Program-made: the position numbers and the translations under genes
The notes under the pieces: generated by a model
The model's database searches: none
Told to the model about the DNA's origin: nothing
The model's input: the letters and a program-made list of their open reading frames with translations, nothing else
Origin: Salsipaludibacter albus
GTDB lineage: Bacteria; Actinomycetota; Nitriliruptoria; Nitriliruptorales; Nitriliruptoraceae
DNA length: 55,488 nt
NCBI RefSeq assembly: GCF_019798055.1
Contig: NZ_JAHOPH010000026.1
Location: 1-55,488 of the forward strand
Direction of reading: 5' to 3'
Shown: piece after piece, positions 48,501 through 55,488 of the stretch
Numbering within the stretch: position 1 is the first letter of the stretch
Layout of the letters: each line of letters opens with the position of its first letter

Positions 48501-48964
48501 CGGTCGTCCTCGTCGTCGTCCAGCATCGCGCGCAGCAGGTCCAGGAGCGAGTCTGCCCGCGCGGGGGACAGGCCGGCGAGCAGTCGCCGGCTCGCCTCGG
48601 CGGCCAGTGGGGTCACGCCGGCCAGTCGGTCGCGTCCGGCGGAGGTCAGCGTGACGACCAGCCGTCGACGGTCGGCCTCGTCGGCGCGACGGTCGACCAA
48701 CCCGTCCCGGAGCAGGCGGTCGACCACTCGTCCGACCGTCGTGCGATCCAGCGCCGCCCGGGCCCCGAGTTCGGTCAGGTCGATGCCCGGCTGCTCGCCG
48801 ACCACGTGCAGGACGGCGTACTGCGGCGGGGTCGGCTCGTCGCCCACCACCTCCGACCACAGCCGGGCGTGGCGCTGGTGGACCCGCCGGACCAGGTGGG
48901 CCGGGACCGTCGCCAGGGACTGGTCGACGGGGGAGACCGCCTCAGAAGAGCTCGAAGTACTCAC
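48497..48964 (-). CDS. MarR-family regulator within the aromatic operon
   Basis: 155 residues: PPQYAVLHVVGEQ, DLTELGARAALDRTTVGRVVDRLLRDGLVDRR and a wing ADEADRRRLVVTLTSAGRD. It resembles phenolic-ligand MarR proteins such as PcaV. The GTG start (48964) lies 23 nt inside the end of the glutamine-synthetase-like gene and has GGGAG upstream; the stop overlaps pcaC. Being inside the operon, it is probably autoregulated. Candidate sites are the palindromes at 46843-46862 and 51825-51836. Confidence 0.85.
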   Translation of the reverse strand: MSTSSSSEAVSPVDQSLATVPAHLVRRVHQRHARLWSEVVGDEPTPPQYAVLHVVGEQPGIDLTELGARAALDRTTVGRVVDRLLRDGLVDRRADEADRRRLVVTLTSAGRDRLAGVTPLAAEASRRLLAGLSPARADSLLDLLRAMLDDDEDDR

Positions 48965-50459
48965 GCTGCTCCCAGTCGTTGACGTGGGCGTCGTGCCGGG
49001 CCACTTCGTGGCGCTTCAGGTCGAGGAACCACTGCCGCACGGTCGTGCCCAGTGCCGCCCCGAGCACCTCGTCGGCCTCCAACGCGTCCAGGGCGTCGCG
49101 CAGGGTCGCCGGCAACCGATCACCCGTGGCGTAGGGCGTGGTCGTGGGCGGTGGTGGCGTGAGCTCGCCGTCCAGCCCGGCCCGGCCGCAGGCCAGTTGC
49201 GCTGCCAGCAGGAGGTGCGGGTTGGCGGCGGCCTCGCCGGCCCGGTTCTCGATCCGGGTCGCCGGGCCGTGGCCGACCACCCGGAGCATCGCCCCCTTGT
49301 TGTCGATCCCCCAGCCGATCCGCTCCGGGGCCAGCGAGTGGGGGCGGTAGCGCTTGTAGCCGTTGATCGTCGGCGTGGTCAGGGCGGTCGCCCCCGGTGC
49401 GTGCGCGAGCAGGCCGGCCAGCCACGCCTGTCCGGTGGCCGACAGGACCTCGTCCGCCACGTCGTCCGTCGCCCCGTCCGACGCGTCCTCCGCCGTCCCG
49501 GTCCCGCGATCGGCCGTGTCGCTGGCGAACACGTTGGTGCCGTCGTCGTCGACCAGGGACAGGTGGACGTGCCAGCCGGCCGAGAACACGTTCGCCATGG
49601 CCGGACGCGTCATGAAGGTCACGTGGAGGCCGACCCGTCGCGCCGCCTGCCGGAGGGTCGAGCGCAGCAGGGCCACGCCGTCGGCGGCGGCCATCACGTC
49701 CATCGGCGCCAGCGTCACCTCCAGCTGGGACGGTCCCATCTCGGCCTCGACCGATCGCAGCGGGAGGTCCAGTGCACGGGCGCTGTCGCGGACCAGGTCG
49801 ACGACCGGGTGGAAGTCGTCGAGCACGACGTCGTTGAGGAGTTGGTAGCCGCCGCTGAGCAGCTCGACCGGGCGCGGGCTGCCCGGCATGCCGGCGTCGT
49901 CGGGGGCCAGGCCCTGCCGGAGGTCGCGGAAGACGTGGAACTCCAGCTCGACGCCGATCCGGGCGGCCAGGCCCCGATCGGCGAGTCGGTCGACCTCCCG
50001 GGCCAGGATCGCGCGGGGCGAGATCGCGACCGGCTCGCCGTCGGGGTAGTGGACGTCGGCCAGCACCACCCCGGTCCCCGGGGCGTGTGGCAGGACGTGG
50101 AAGGTGGCCGGGTCGGGCAGCATCACGAGGTCGCCGATGCCGCTGAGGCGGTGGTCGTCCAGCACCCGGTCGGTCTCGAACACCGGGTAGACGGTCCGGT
50201 TGGAAGTGTCCTTGAGCAGCACCGTGCCGGGCAGGGTGTGGCCGTGGCGCATCGCCACCTCGAGCGCCTCCGGGGTCAACGCCTTGCCCCGGAGCAGCCC
50301 GTGGGGGTCGACCAGCAGCACGCGGACCAGCTCGATGCCGTGCTGCTCGATCGTGCGACGCACCGCCTGCCAGTCGTCCCAGCGACGCTGGGTCCAGACC
50401 ATGTCGCCGAACCCGACCGGCGTGCCGACGGCGTCCGGGTTGCGCGGGTCGCCCGTCAC
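48942..50459 (-). CDS. Glutamine-synthetase-like gamma-glutamyl ligase
   Basis: 505 residues of the GS superfamily. GVELEFHVF gives the metal glutamates, GWHVHLSL the conserved His, INGYKRYRP and WGIDNKGAMLRV the glutamate/ATP site, and TRIENRAGEAAANPHLLLAAQLA the phosphate-binding Arg region. It is longer and more diverged than housekeeping GlnA and belongs with the gamma-glutamylamide-synthesising group (GlnA3/PuuA, aniline AtdA1). Coupled by GTGA to a Rieske oxygenase, it probably glutamylates an aromatic amine before ring oxidation, as in aniline degradation. The substrate is inference. Confidence 0.82.
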   Translation of the reverse strand: MTGDPRNPDAVGTPVGFGDMVWTQRRWDDWQAVRRTIEQHGIELVRVLLVDPHGLLRGKALTPEALEVAMRHGHTLPGTVLLKDTSNRTVYPVFETDRVLDDHRLSGIGDLVMLPDPATFHVLPHAPGTGVVLADVHYPDGEPVAISPRAILAREVDRLADRGLAARIGVELEFHVFRDLRQGLAPDDAGMPGSPRPVELLSGGYQLLNDVVLDDFHPVVDLVRDSARALDLPLRSVEAEMGPSQLEVTLAPMDVMAAADGVALLRSTLRQAARRVGLHVTFMTRPAMANVFSAGWHVHLSLVDDDGTNVFASDTADRGTGTAEDASDGATDDVADEVLSATGQAWLAGLLAHAPGATALTTPTINGYKRYRPHSLAPERIGWGIDNKGAMLRVVGHGPATRIENRAGEAAANPHLLLAAQLACGRAGLDGELTPPPPTTTPYATGDRLPATLRDALDALEADEVLGAALGTTVRQWFLDLKRHEVARHDAHVNDWEQREYFELF

Positions 50460-51793
50460 GCGTCCACCTCGTCGCGTGAATCGACCGGGTCGCGGGCCCA
50501 CGGGGAGCGGTGGCGTCGGCGGGCGGCGCGGTCGCGCCAGTGGCCCTCCCAGCCGTCCCGTGGCGTGATCATGTCGACGGCAACGGGGCCGAGGTCGTCC
50601 AGCGAGGTCCCGGGAGCGTGGCGGGCAGGGGTCGGACGACCAGCCGCGTGGTCGTCGATCGCGCGCAGGAGCTGGCGGCGGTAGGCGGTCACGGCGCGGT
50701 CCGACACGCCGAGGTGTTCGACCGTGCGGTCCTGGATCCGCCCGATCGACTCGACCGCCCACTGGTCGTGCACGTTGATGTCCATGCCCATCCCGGTGTA
50801 GGTGGTCGTGGCCTGCTCGGTCGGGTCGAAGCCCCAGTCGTCGTGGCGCCCGTGGATCGGCTCGTAGTCCGGCAGGGTGACTCCCTCCAGGCGCTGGGCC
50901 CGCAGGGTCTCGGTGTCCGTGGCCTCCTCGAGGTCGTACATGACCATGTACCAGTGGTGGTTGTGGTCGTCGATCGGCACGTGCCACTGCGCGATGGCCA
51001 TCCGGTTGCCGAACGGGATGACGAAGGCGTTGGGGAACAGCAGGTTGGTGATCCGGACGTGGCGCAGGTCGTCGGCGAGGTCACGCAGGGCGTACACCCG
51101 CAGTCCGTAGCCGGTCACCTCGACGTCGATGTCGGGTCGGAAGTTGTCCCCGACCAGCTTGGACAGCGGCACGTCGGTGCCGTCCACGTGCTCGCGGAAC
51201 TGCTGGCCGTAGGTGTCGCGCGGATCCTCGTCCAGGAAGCGGTGGAGGAAGGACACGTGGCTGGGGTCGATCCCGCCCTCCAGGCCCTGGAGCCAGTTGC
51301 ACTTCCACCAGCCCTTGAAGGCGAAGGTGTGGGACTCCGGTGCGTCGAAGGCGTCGAAGGCCGGTGGGTCCGGTGGCTCACCGCCGCCCATCCAGGCGAA
51401 GATGATGCCGTTGATCGCGCGCACCGGGTGGGCCGGGTGGGCGACCTTCTCGCGGAAGCGACTCTCGGGTGGCTCGGCGGGCTGTTCCAGGCAGGCGCCG
51501 GTGTGGTCGTAGAGCCAGCCGTGGTACAGGCACCGGATGCCACCGTCCTCGAGCCGTCCGAACGCCAGGTCCACGCCCCGGTGGGAACACGTGCGCCCGA
51601 CCAGTCCGTACCCGCCGTCGGCCCGGCGGTACAGCACGAGGTCCTCGCCCAGCAGCCGAACCGGCTTGGCCGGGCGTTCGTCGGGCAGCTCCTCCACCAG
51701 CGCCACCGGCTGCCAGTAGGCCCGCAGCAGGTCCCCGGCCGGCGTGCCGGGGCCGGTCCGCGTCAACCGTTCGTTGTCCTCTGCTGACAGCAT
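50456..51793 (-). CDS. Rieske non-heme iron ring-hydroxylating oxygenase, alpha subunit
   Basis: 445 residues. The Rieske cluster motif CSHRGVDLAFGRLEDGGIRC...H (first CxH, second CxxH in RCLYHGWLYD) is near residues 80-100. The mononuclear iron site is in GGIDPSHVSFLHRFL with a downstream Asp. It resembles phthalate 4,5-dioxygenase/O-demethylase type single-component oxygenases; no small beta subunit or reductase is nearby. ATG 51793 has GGGAGG 5 nt upstream and is preferred to ATG 51820. It is the first gene of the Rieske-GS-MarR-pcaC-pcaB operon, its stop overlapping the GS-like start. Confidence 0.88.
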   Translation of the reverse strand: MLSAEDNERLTRTGPGTPAGDLLRAYWQPVALVEELPDERPAKPVRLLGEDLVLYRRADGGYGLVGRTCSHRGVDLAFGRLEDGGIRCLYHGWLYDHTGACLEQPAEPPESRFREKVAHPAHPVRAINGIIFAWMGGGEPPDPPAFDAFDAPESHTFAFKGWWKCNWLQGLEGGIDPSHVSFLHRFLDEDPRDTYGQQFREHVDGTDVPLSKLVGDNFRPDIDVEVTGYGLRVYALRDLADDLRHVRITNLLFPNAFVIPFGNRMAIAQWHVPIDDHNHHWYMVMYDLEEATDTETLRAQRLEGVTLPDYEPIHGRHDDWGFDPTEQATTTYTGMGMDINVHDQWAVESIGRIQDRTVEHLGVSDRAVTAYRRQLLRAIDDHAAGRPTPARHAPGTSLDDLGPVAVDMITPRDGWEGHWRDRAARRRHRSPWARDPVDSRDEVDA

Positions 51794-51824
51794 CCGTGCC
51801 TCCCAGGTCCGTGACGCCATTCCC

Positions 51825-51836
51825 TCAGCATGCTGA
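51825..51836. promoter_or_regulatory. Perfect 12-bp palindrome at the Rieske operon promoter
   Basis: TCAGCATGCTGA lies just upstream of the Rieske gene. On the minus strand a TTGACA box (51858-51853) with 17-nt spacing puts the -10 region inside the palindrome, so it is a plausible repressor site for the operon-encoded MarR. Confidence 0.6.
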
Positions 51837-51897
51837 CCTTCGGGGGACTGAATGTCAAGGGTTGCGGATCGGGAAGACCACCCGCCCGTGCGGAAGC

Positions 51898-52008
51898 GGG
51901 TGCAGGGTGGTGCGGGTTCCGCTCGCTTCGGCACCCACTCGGCCATCGACGTGCCTGACACGGGCGACCGGGTGCGAGATGGTGCGGGTTCCGCTCGGTG
52001 TTGCACCC
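51898..52008. repeat. Paired 39-bp elements with inverted ends
   Basis: Two 39-bp copies (51898-51936 and 51970-52008, 32 of 39 identical, period 72), each begin GGGTGC and end GCACCC. They lie in the 260-nt gap between the Rieske promoter and the stop of the AidB-like gene, which holds no gene. The period of 72 equals that of the pair at 2461-2567. Confidence 0.78.
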
Positions 52009-52056
52009 ACTGGGAGGCCGGAGGGGACATGCGTGCCGGAGGACGGGCGTCGGGTC

Positions 52057-53721
52057 CTATCGCAGGACGGGGTGGGCGCGGGCGAGGATGGTGTCGAGGT
52101 CGGCGGCGGTGTCCAGCGTGCCGTAGGCGAGGTGGCGGTCGGCCAGTCGGCTGGCGCAGAAGGCGTCGGCGACGGCCGGGTCGCCGTTGCGCACCAGCAG
52201 CGCGGCCTGCAGGGTCACGGCGAGGTGCTCGACGACGCGCCGGGCCGAGCGCTCGTCGGGCGCGGCGACCAGCTCCCGGGCCGTCGCGATCGCGCGATCG
52301 ACGTGGGGATCGGCGCCGGCCGCGGCGTCCAGCTCGACGAACAGGGCGTCGACCGCACCGGGACTGCGCGCCATCGCCCGCAGCACGTCCAGGCACTGCA
52401 CGTTGCCCGACCCCTCCCAGATCCCGTTGAGAGGCGACTGCCGGAACAGCCGGGGCATCCCGGACTCCTCCACGAACCCGTTGCCGCCGAGGCACTCCAG
52501 CGCCTCGGCGACGTGGCCGGGCGCCCGCTTGCAGGTCCAGTACTTCGCGATCGGCGTCGCCAGCCGGCGCAGGGCGACCTCGTGCTCGTCGTCGGGATGG
52601 TCGAAGGTCGCCGCGACCCGCAGTCCCAGGGTCGTCGCGGCGGCGACCTCCAGCGCCAGGTCGGCCACGACGTTGCGCATCAGTGGCTGCTCGGCCAGCA
52701 GCGCACCGAAGGCCGACCGGTGGGCGACGTGCCAGGCGGCCTGGACCAGTCCGTGGCGCATCTGGCCGGTCGCGCCCATGATGCAGTCCAGCCGGGTGGC
52801 CGCGACCATCTCCATGATCACCGGGATGCCCCGGTGCGGCTGTCCGACGAGCCAGCCGAGGGTGTCGTCGAACTCCACCTCGCCAGAGGCGTTGGACCGG
52901 TCGCCGAGCTTGTCCTTGAGGCGCTGGATCGCGAACGGGTTGCGGGTGCCGTCGGGCAACCAGCGCGGGACCAGGAAGCACGATGGTGCGGCCTGCGGGT
53001 CGAGCGTGGCCAGGACGAGGAAGGCGTCGTTCATCGGTGCCGAGCAGAACCACTTGTGCCCGGTCAGGCGGTGCAGCGCGCCCGGACCGTCGTGGCCCGG
53101 CTCGGCCGGGACCGCGGCGGTGGTGTTGGCGCGGACGTCGCTGCCGCCCTGCTTCTCGGTCATCGCCATGCCGAACAGCGCACCCTGCTTGCCCCCCGAC
53201 CCGGTCCCGGGGCCGATCGCCGGGCCGACGGTGGGGTCGTAGACGTCGCTGGTGACGAGCGGCTCCCAGGCGGCGGCGAGCTCCGGTTGGTGGCGCAGGC
53301 TCGGGACGACCGCGTAGGTCATCGTCAGCGGGCACAGCGTCCCGGAGTCGACCTGTGGCCACAGGACGTAGCGCGCCGCTCGTGCGACGTGGGCGCCCGG
53401 CCGGTCGTCGGCCCACGGTGCCGCGTGCAGCCCGTGGGCCACGCCGGCCGCCATGAGCTCGTGGTAGGCAGGGTGGTACTCGACCAGGTCGATCCGGTGC
53501 CCGTACCGGTCGTGGGTCCGCAGGACGGGTGGGTGCTCGTTGGCCAGTCGCCCACGCTCGATCCACTCGGCGTCACCGACCAGCCGACCGGTGGCCTGCA
53601 GGTCGTCGGTCGCCCAGTCCGCACCGTGGCGGACCACCGCCTCCCGCAACGTCACGTCGTCGGCCCACGCGTCCTGGTCCTCGTAGGGCGGTGGCTGGTT
53701 GCGGACCGTGTGCGTGGCCAT
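52057..53721 (-). CDS. aidB: AidB-type acyl-CoA dehydrogenase
   Basis: 554 residues, the size of E. coli AidB (541) and longer than ordinary acyl-CoA dehydrogenases. TEKQGGSDVRANTT is the flavin loop with the AidB-type EKQGGSD variant, LTGHKWFCSAP the next strand and EALECLGGNGFVEE the catalytic/FAD region. AidB binds DNA and flavin and is part of the alkylation-damage response; the isovaleryl-CoA dehydrogenase-like activity is weak. The ATG at 53721 starts the known N-terminal region (VRNQPPPYEDQDAW). It is alone, without ada genes nearby. Confidence 0.87.
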   Translation of the reverse strand: MATHTVRNQPPPYEDQDAWADDVTLREAVVRHGADWATDDLQATGRLVGDAEWIERGRLANEHPPVLRTHDRYGHRIDLVEYHPAYHELMAAGVAHGLHAAPWADDRPGAHVARAARYVLWPQVDSGTLCPLTMTYAVVPSLRHQPELAAAWEPLVTSDVYDPTVGPAIGPGTGSGGKQGALFGMAMTEKQGGSDVRANTTAAVPAEPGHDGPGALHRLTGHKWFCSAPMNDAFLVLATLDPQAAPSCFLVPRWLPDGTRNPFAIQRLKDKLGDRSNASGEVEFDDTLGWLVGQPHRGIPVIMEMVAATRLDCIMGATGQMRHGLVQAAWHVAHRSAFGALLAEQPLMRNVVADLALEVAAATTLGLRVAATFDHPDDEHEVALRRLATPIAKYWTCKRAPGHVAEALECLGGNGFVEESGMPRLFRQSPLNGIWEGSGNVQCLDVLRAMARSPGAVDALFVELDAAAGADPHVDRAIATARELVAAPDERSARRVVEHLAVTLQAALLVRNGDPAVADAFCASRLADRHLAYGTLDTAADLDTILARAHPVLR

Positions 53722-53817
53722 CGCGTCGTGTCCGATCGCTCGACGTGCTCCGGGGCGTCCCGTCGACGCACAGGAGCGGGTGCGCCTGTTTCGTCAGGGG
53801 CCGTCCAGCAGGTCAGG

Positions 53818-55026
53818 CTACGTCGCATCCGGCCCACGGAGCCCGTGTCGGCGGGTGGTCACGGCCAGCACCCCGGCCGCCGCAGCCGCCAGCACGGCCG
53901 CGGTCAGCCAGGCCGACCGGTAGGACGTGGACTGCGCGATCAGGCCGAACCCGAGTGGTCCGACCGCATTGCCGATCGACAGACCCGCCAGCCCGATGCC
54001 CGTCGCGGCGCCCGGGGCGCCCGGACTGAGCCGCAGCAGGGTCAGGAACAGCAGGCCGGACCAGCCCCAGCCGGCGGCGAACGTGCCGATCGTGCCGATC
54101 ACCAGCGCGGGCGCCGATCCGAGCGAGCCGACCAGCATCGCGACCGCACCGGTCGCCAGCATCACGGTCATCAGGCCCAGCTGGGAGCCCGGTCGCCGAT
54201 CCGCCCGCATCCCGGCGGCGATCCGCGCCACGATGCCGGCGATGCTCCCGGTGGCCAGCAGCAGGCCGGCCGCCGACTCGCCGAACCCGTTCGCCGTCGC
54301 CGACTCGGTCAGGAAAACCCCGACCCCGCTGGCGGCCCCCGAGCCCAACGCCGCCGCGAGCGCGATCGACACCAGCAGGGCGCGCGGCGGTGGCGTCGAC
54401 GGCGTGGAGGGGTCACGCGCCACGTCGCGCGCCACCGGGCGCCGGGTCCGTTCGTCCCTGCGCGCGGTCCCCGCCAGCAGGGCGGCGAGCGCCATCGCGG
54501 GGACGATCGCCAGGGCGAAGGCCCAGCGCCAGCCGACGGTGACGGCGATCGACGGGATCGCGAGTCCCGCCACCAGCGCCGCGCCGGGCACGGCGGCCTC
54601 CTTGACCCCGAACGCCAGTCCCTGGCGAGCCGGTGGGACGGTCCGCGCGACCAGGATCGCCAGCCCGGGATCCATGAAGGCGAAGCCCAGTCCGGACAGG
54701 GCGAGGAACAGTCCCAGGGTGGCCCAGCCGTCGACGAGCAGGGCGATCCCGGCACACGACGCCAGGCTCCAGCCTGCACCGAGGAGGATCGCGCTGCGCG
54801 CCCCGAGCCGGTCGGTCAGCCGACCGGCGACCGGCCCGGCCACGGCACCGACCAGGAAGGCGGCGCTGACGACGGCGCCCAGCGTCGCGTCGGCGAACCC
54901 GAGGTCGCGGCGGATCTGCACGGCCAGGCCACCGACCAGGAAGACCGGCAACGCGGCCAGCACCAGCCCGGTGCCCACCGTCGCGACCGGGCGCACCGGG
55001 ATCCTGGGCGTGGTGCGGGTGGACAC
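53818..55026 (-). CDS. MFS transporter
   Basis: 402 residues with 12 predicted membrane helices and the inter-helix 2-3 motif GRLTDRLGARSAILLGAG of the major facilitator superfamily, repeated in weaker form in the second half (GMRADRRPGSQLGL). The branch looks like the cyanate/drug-efflux permeases. The GTG start 55026 has GGGAG 8 nt upstream. It lies 96 nt upstream of the AidB-like gene. The substrate is unknown; uptake of an aromatic acid for the adjacent catabolic operons is possible but not shown. Confidence 0.85.
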   Translation of the reverse strand: MSTRTTPRIPVRPVATVGTGLVLAALPVFLVGGLAVQIRRDLGFADATLGAVVSAAFLVGAVAGPVAGRLTDRLGARSAILLGAGWSLASCAGIALLVDGWATLGLFLALSGLGFAFMDPGLAILVARTVPPARQGLAFGVKEAAVPGAALVAGLAIPSIAVTVGWRWAFALAIVPAMALAALLAGTARRDERTRRPVARDVARDPSTPSTPPPRALLVSIALAAALGSGAASGVGVFLTESATANGFGESAAGLLLATGSIAGIVARIAAGMRADRRPGSQLGLMTVMLATGAVAMLVGSLGSAPALVIGTIGTFAAGWGWSGLLFLTLLRLSPGAPGAATGIGLAGLSIGNAVGPLGFGLIAQSTSYRSAWLTAAVLAAAAAGVLAVTTRRHGLRGPDAT

Positions 55027-55136
55027 GTGGCGTCTCCCAGGGCCGGGACCGGCGGCAGACGGTAGGGGCTGGTGGCACCGAGAGCCGTGCGAGTGACCGA
55101 CGCGCCGACGCCGCGACGTGACCCGGTCGGACGAGC

Positions 55137-55488
55137 TCAGGCGAGCGTCGCCTCGACCTCGTCGACCTCGGACAGCAACTGGTTGGCGATGCCCGGGTTG
55201 GCCTCGCCGTCGGCGACCTGCTGGTCGATCTCCTGGCGCACGGCGACCAGCTCGTCGCGGGCCTTCTGGACCCGGTCGTCGTCACCACTTGCCAGTCGCG
55301 TGTTCACGGCCGTGAGGCGCTCGCCGATCCTGGTGGCGGCCTCGTCGGTCAGCTGTCCACGGTCCAGCCCGTCGGTGAGCAGGTCCCGGACGTCGGCCAG
55401 CTCGGCGGCCGTGGGTGACACGGTCGCCGGCGCCGGCGCCGGGGCGGGTGTCGTCGGGGGTGCGGTCGTCGGCGGGGCGGTCGTCGGG
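55137..55488 (-). CDS. C-terminal part of a secreted or receptor-kinase-type protein (partial)
   Basis: The gene runs off the window end; only the last 117 or so codons are here. A Thr/Pro/Ala-rich linker (PTTAPPTTAPPTTPAPAPAPA) precedes a helical domain of about 95 residues, including DVRDLLTDGLDRGQLTDEAA and a KARDELVAVRQEIDQQVADG helix, ending at TGA 55139-55137. Such proline-rich linkers plus helical tails occur at the C-terminus of actinobacterial serine/threonine protein kinases and other envelope proteins. The catalytic or signal part is not in the window, so the assignment is tentative. Confidence 0.55.
   Translation of the reverse strand, partial: PTTAPPTTAPPTTPAPAPAPATVSPTAAELADVRDLLTDGLDRGQLTDEAATRIGERLTAVNTRLASGDDDRVQKARDELVAVRQEIDQQVADGEANPGIANQLLSEVDEVEATLA

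Noticed and set aside
48942-50459. GS-like gene as housekeeping glutamine synthetase
   Set aside because: It is too diverged and is coupled to a Rieske oxygenase; the gamma-glutamylamide branch fits better.

Overview
The window is very GC-rich DNA (well over 70% by eye) and nearly all of it codes. Family content points to a free-living Actinomycetota: a SARP/AfsR-type regulator, a deazaflavin (F420)-type nitroreductase-fold protein, a mycothiol-dependent maleylpyruvate isomerase-fold protein, PadR/TetR/MarR regulators, promoters that leave no room for a leader, and GTG starts in GTGA/ATGA overlaps. A deep lineage such as Nitriliruptoria would fit, but that is a guess. There are no rRNA or tRNA genes, CRISPR arrays, insertion sequences or phage genes.

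Region 1 (1-8331) holds short units: an apparently leaderless PadR gene with a membrane partner, an O-methyltransferase, a translationally coupled PfkB kinase-SurE phosphatase pair, a TfoX-domain protein, a TetR regulator divergent from a membrane protein, and two further membrane proteins. Region 2 (8415-16881) is the most unusual part: a co-directional run of a LodA-like quinoprotein oxidase, its LodB-like flavoprotein, an aldehyde dehydrogenase, a DAP-decarboxylase-like PLP enzyme, a tRNA-formyltransferase-like enzyme and an argininosuccinate-synthase-like ligase. Five of the six genes are joined by 4-nt overlaps. It reads as an undescribed pathway that oxidises, decarboxylates, formylates and ligates a small amine or amino acid.

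Region 3 (16958-27147) has a TMEM175-type channel, a MarR/VOC divergent pair, a gene-poor stretch (18640-21620) with a lipoprotein, a mycothiol-dependent enzyme, a frameshifted gene and paired hairpin elements, then a SARP regulator divergent from a membrane protein/ABC exporter operon. The operon has a textbook three-times-11-bp SARP operator. Region 4 (27310-34996) contains three genes (27412, 31326, 33519) whose promoters carry the same two tandem 21-bp repeats exactly 17 nt before a TAGsGT -10 box. An AraC-family gene at 32353-33363 is the obvious controller. Between them lie a serine hydrolase and a cytosolic molybdoenzyme/flavin reductase/zinc-ribbon operon. A decayed hydrolase follows.

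Region 5 (35071-45201) is a CoA-thioester catabolic island: TetR, enoyl-CoA hydratase, two aldehyde dehydrogenases, thioesterase, benzoate-CoA-ligase-type enzyme, alpha/beta hydrolase, thiolase, a degenerate small protein and an SDR. Two ACTGAC-type palindromes are probable TetR sites. Region 6 (45442-51793) looks like aromatic or arylamine catabolism: a Rieske oxygenase, a glutamine-synthetase-like ligase, MarR, carboxymuconolactone decarboxylase and a carboxymuconate-cycloisomerase-type lyase in one overlapping operon, followed by a LigB/DODA-type dioxygenase and a cupin. The window closes with an AidB-type acyl-CoA dehydrogenase, an MFS transporter and the C-terminus of a probable secreted or receptor-kinase protein that runs off the end.
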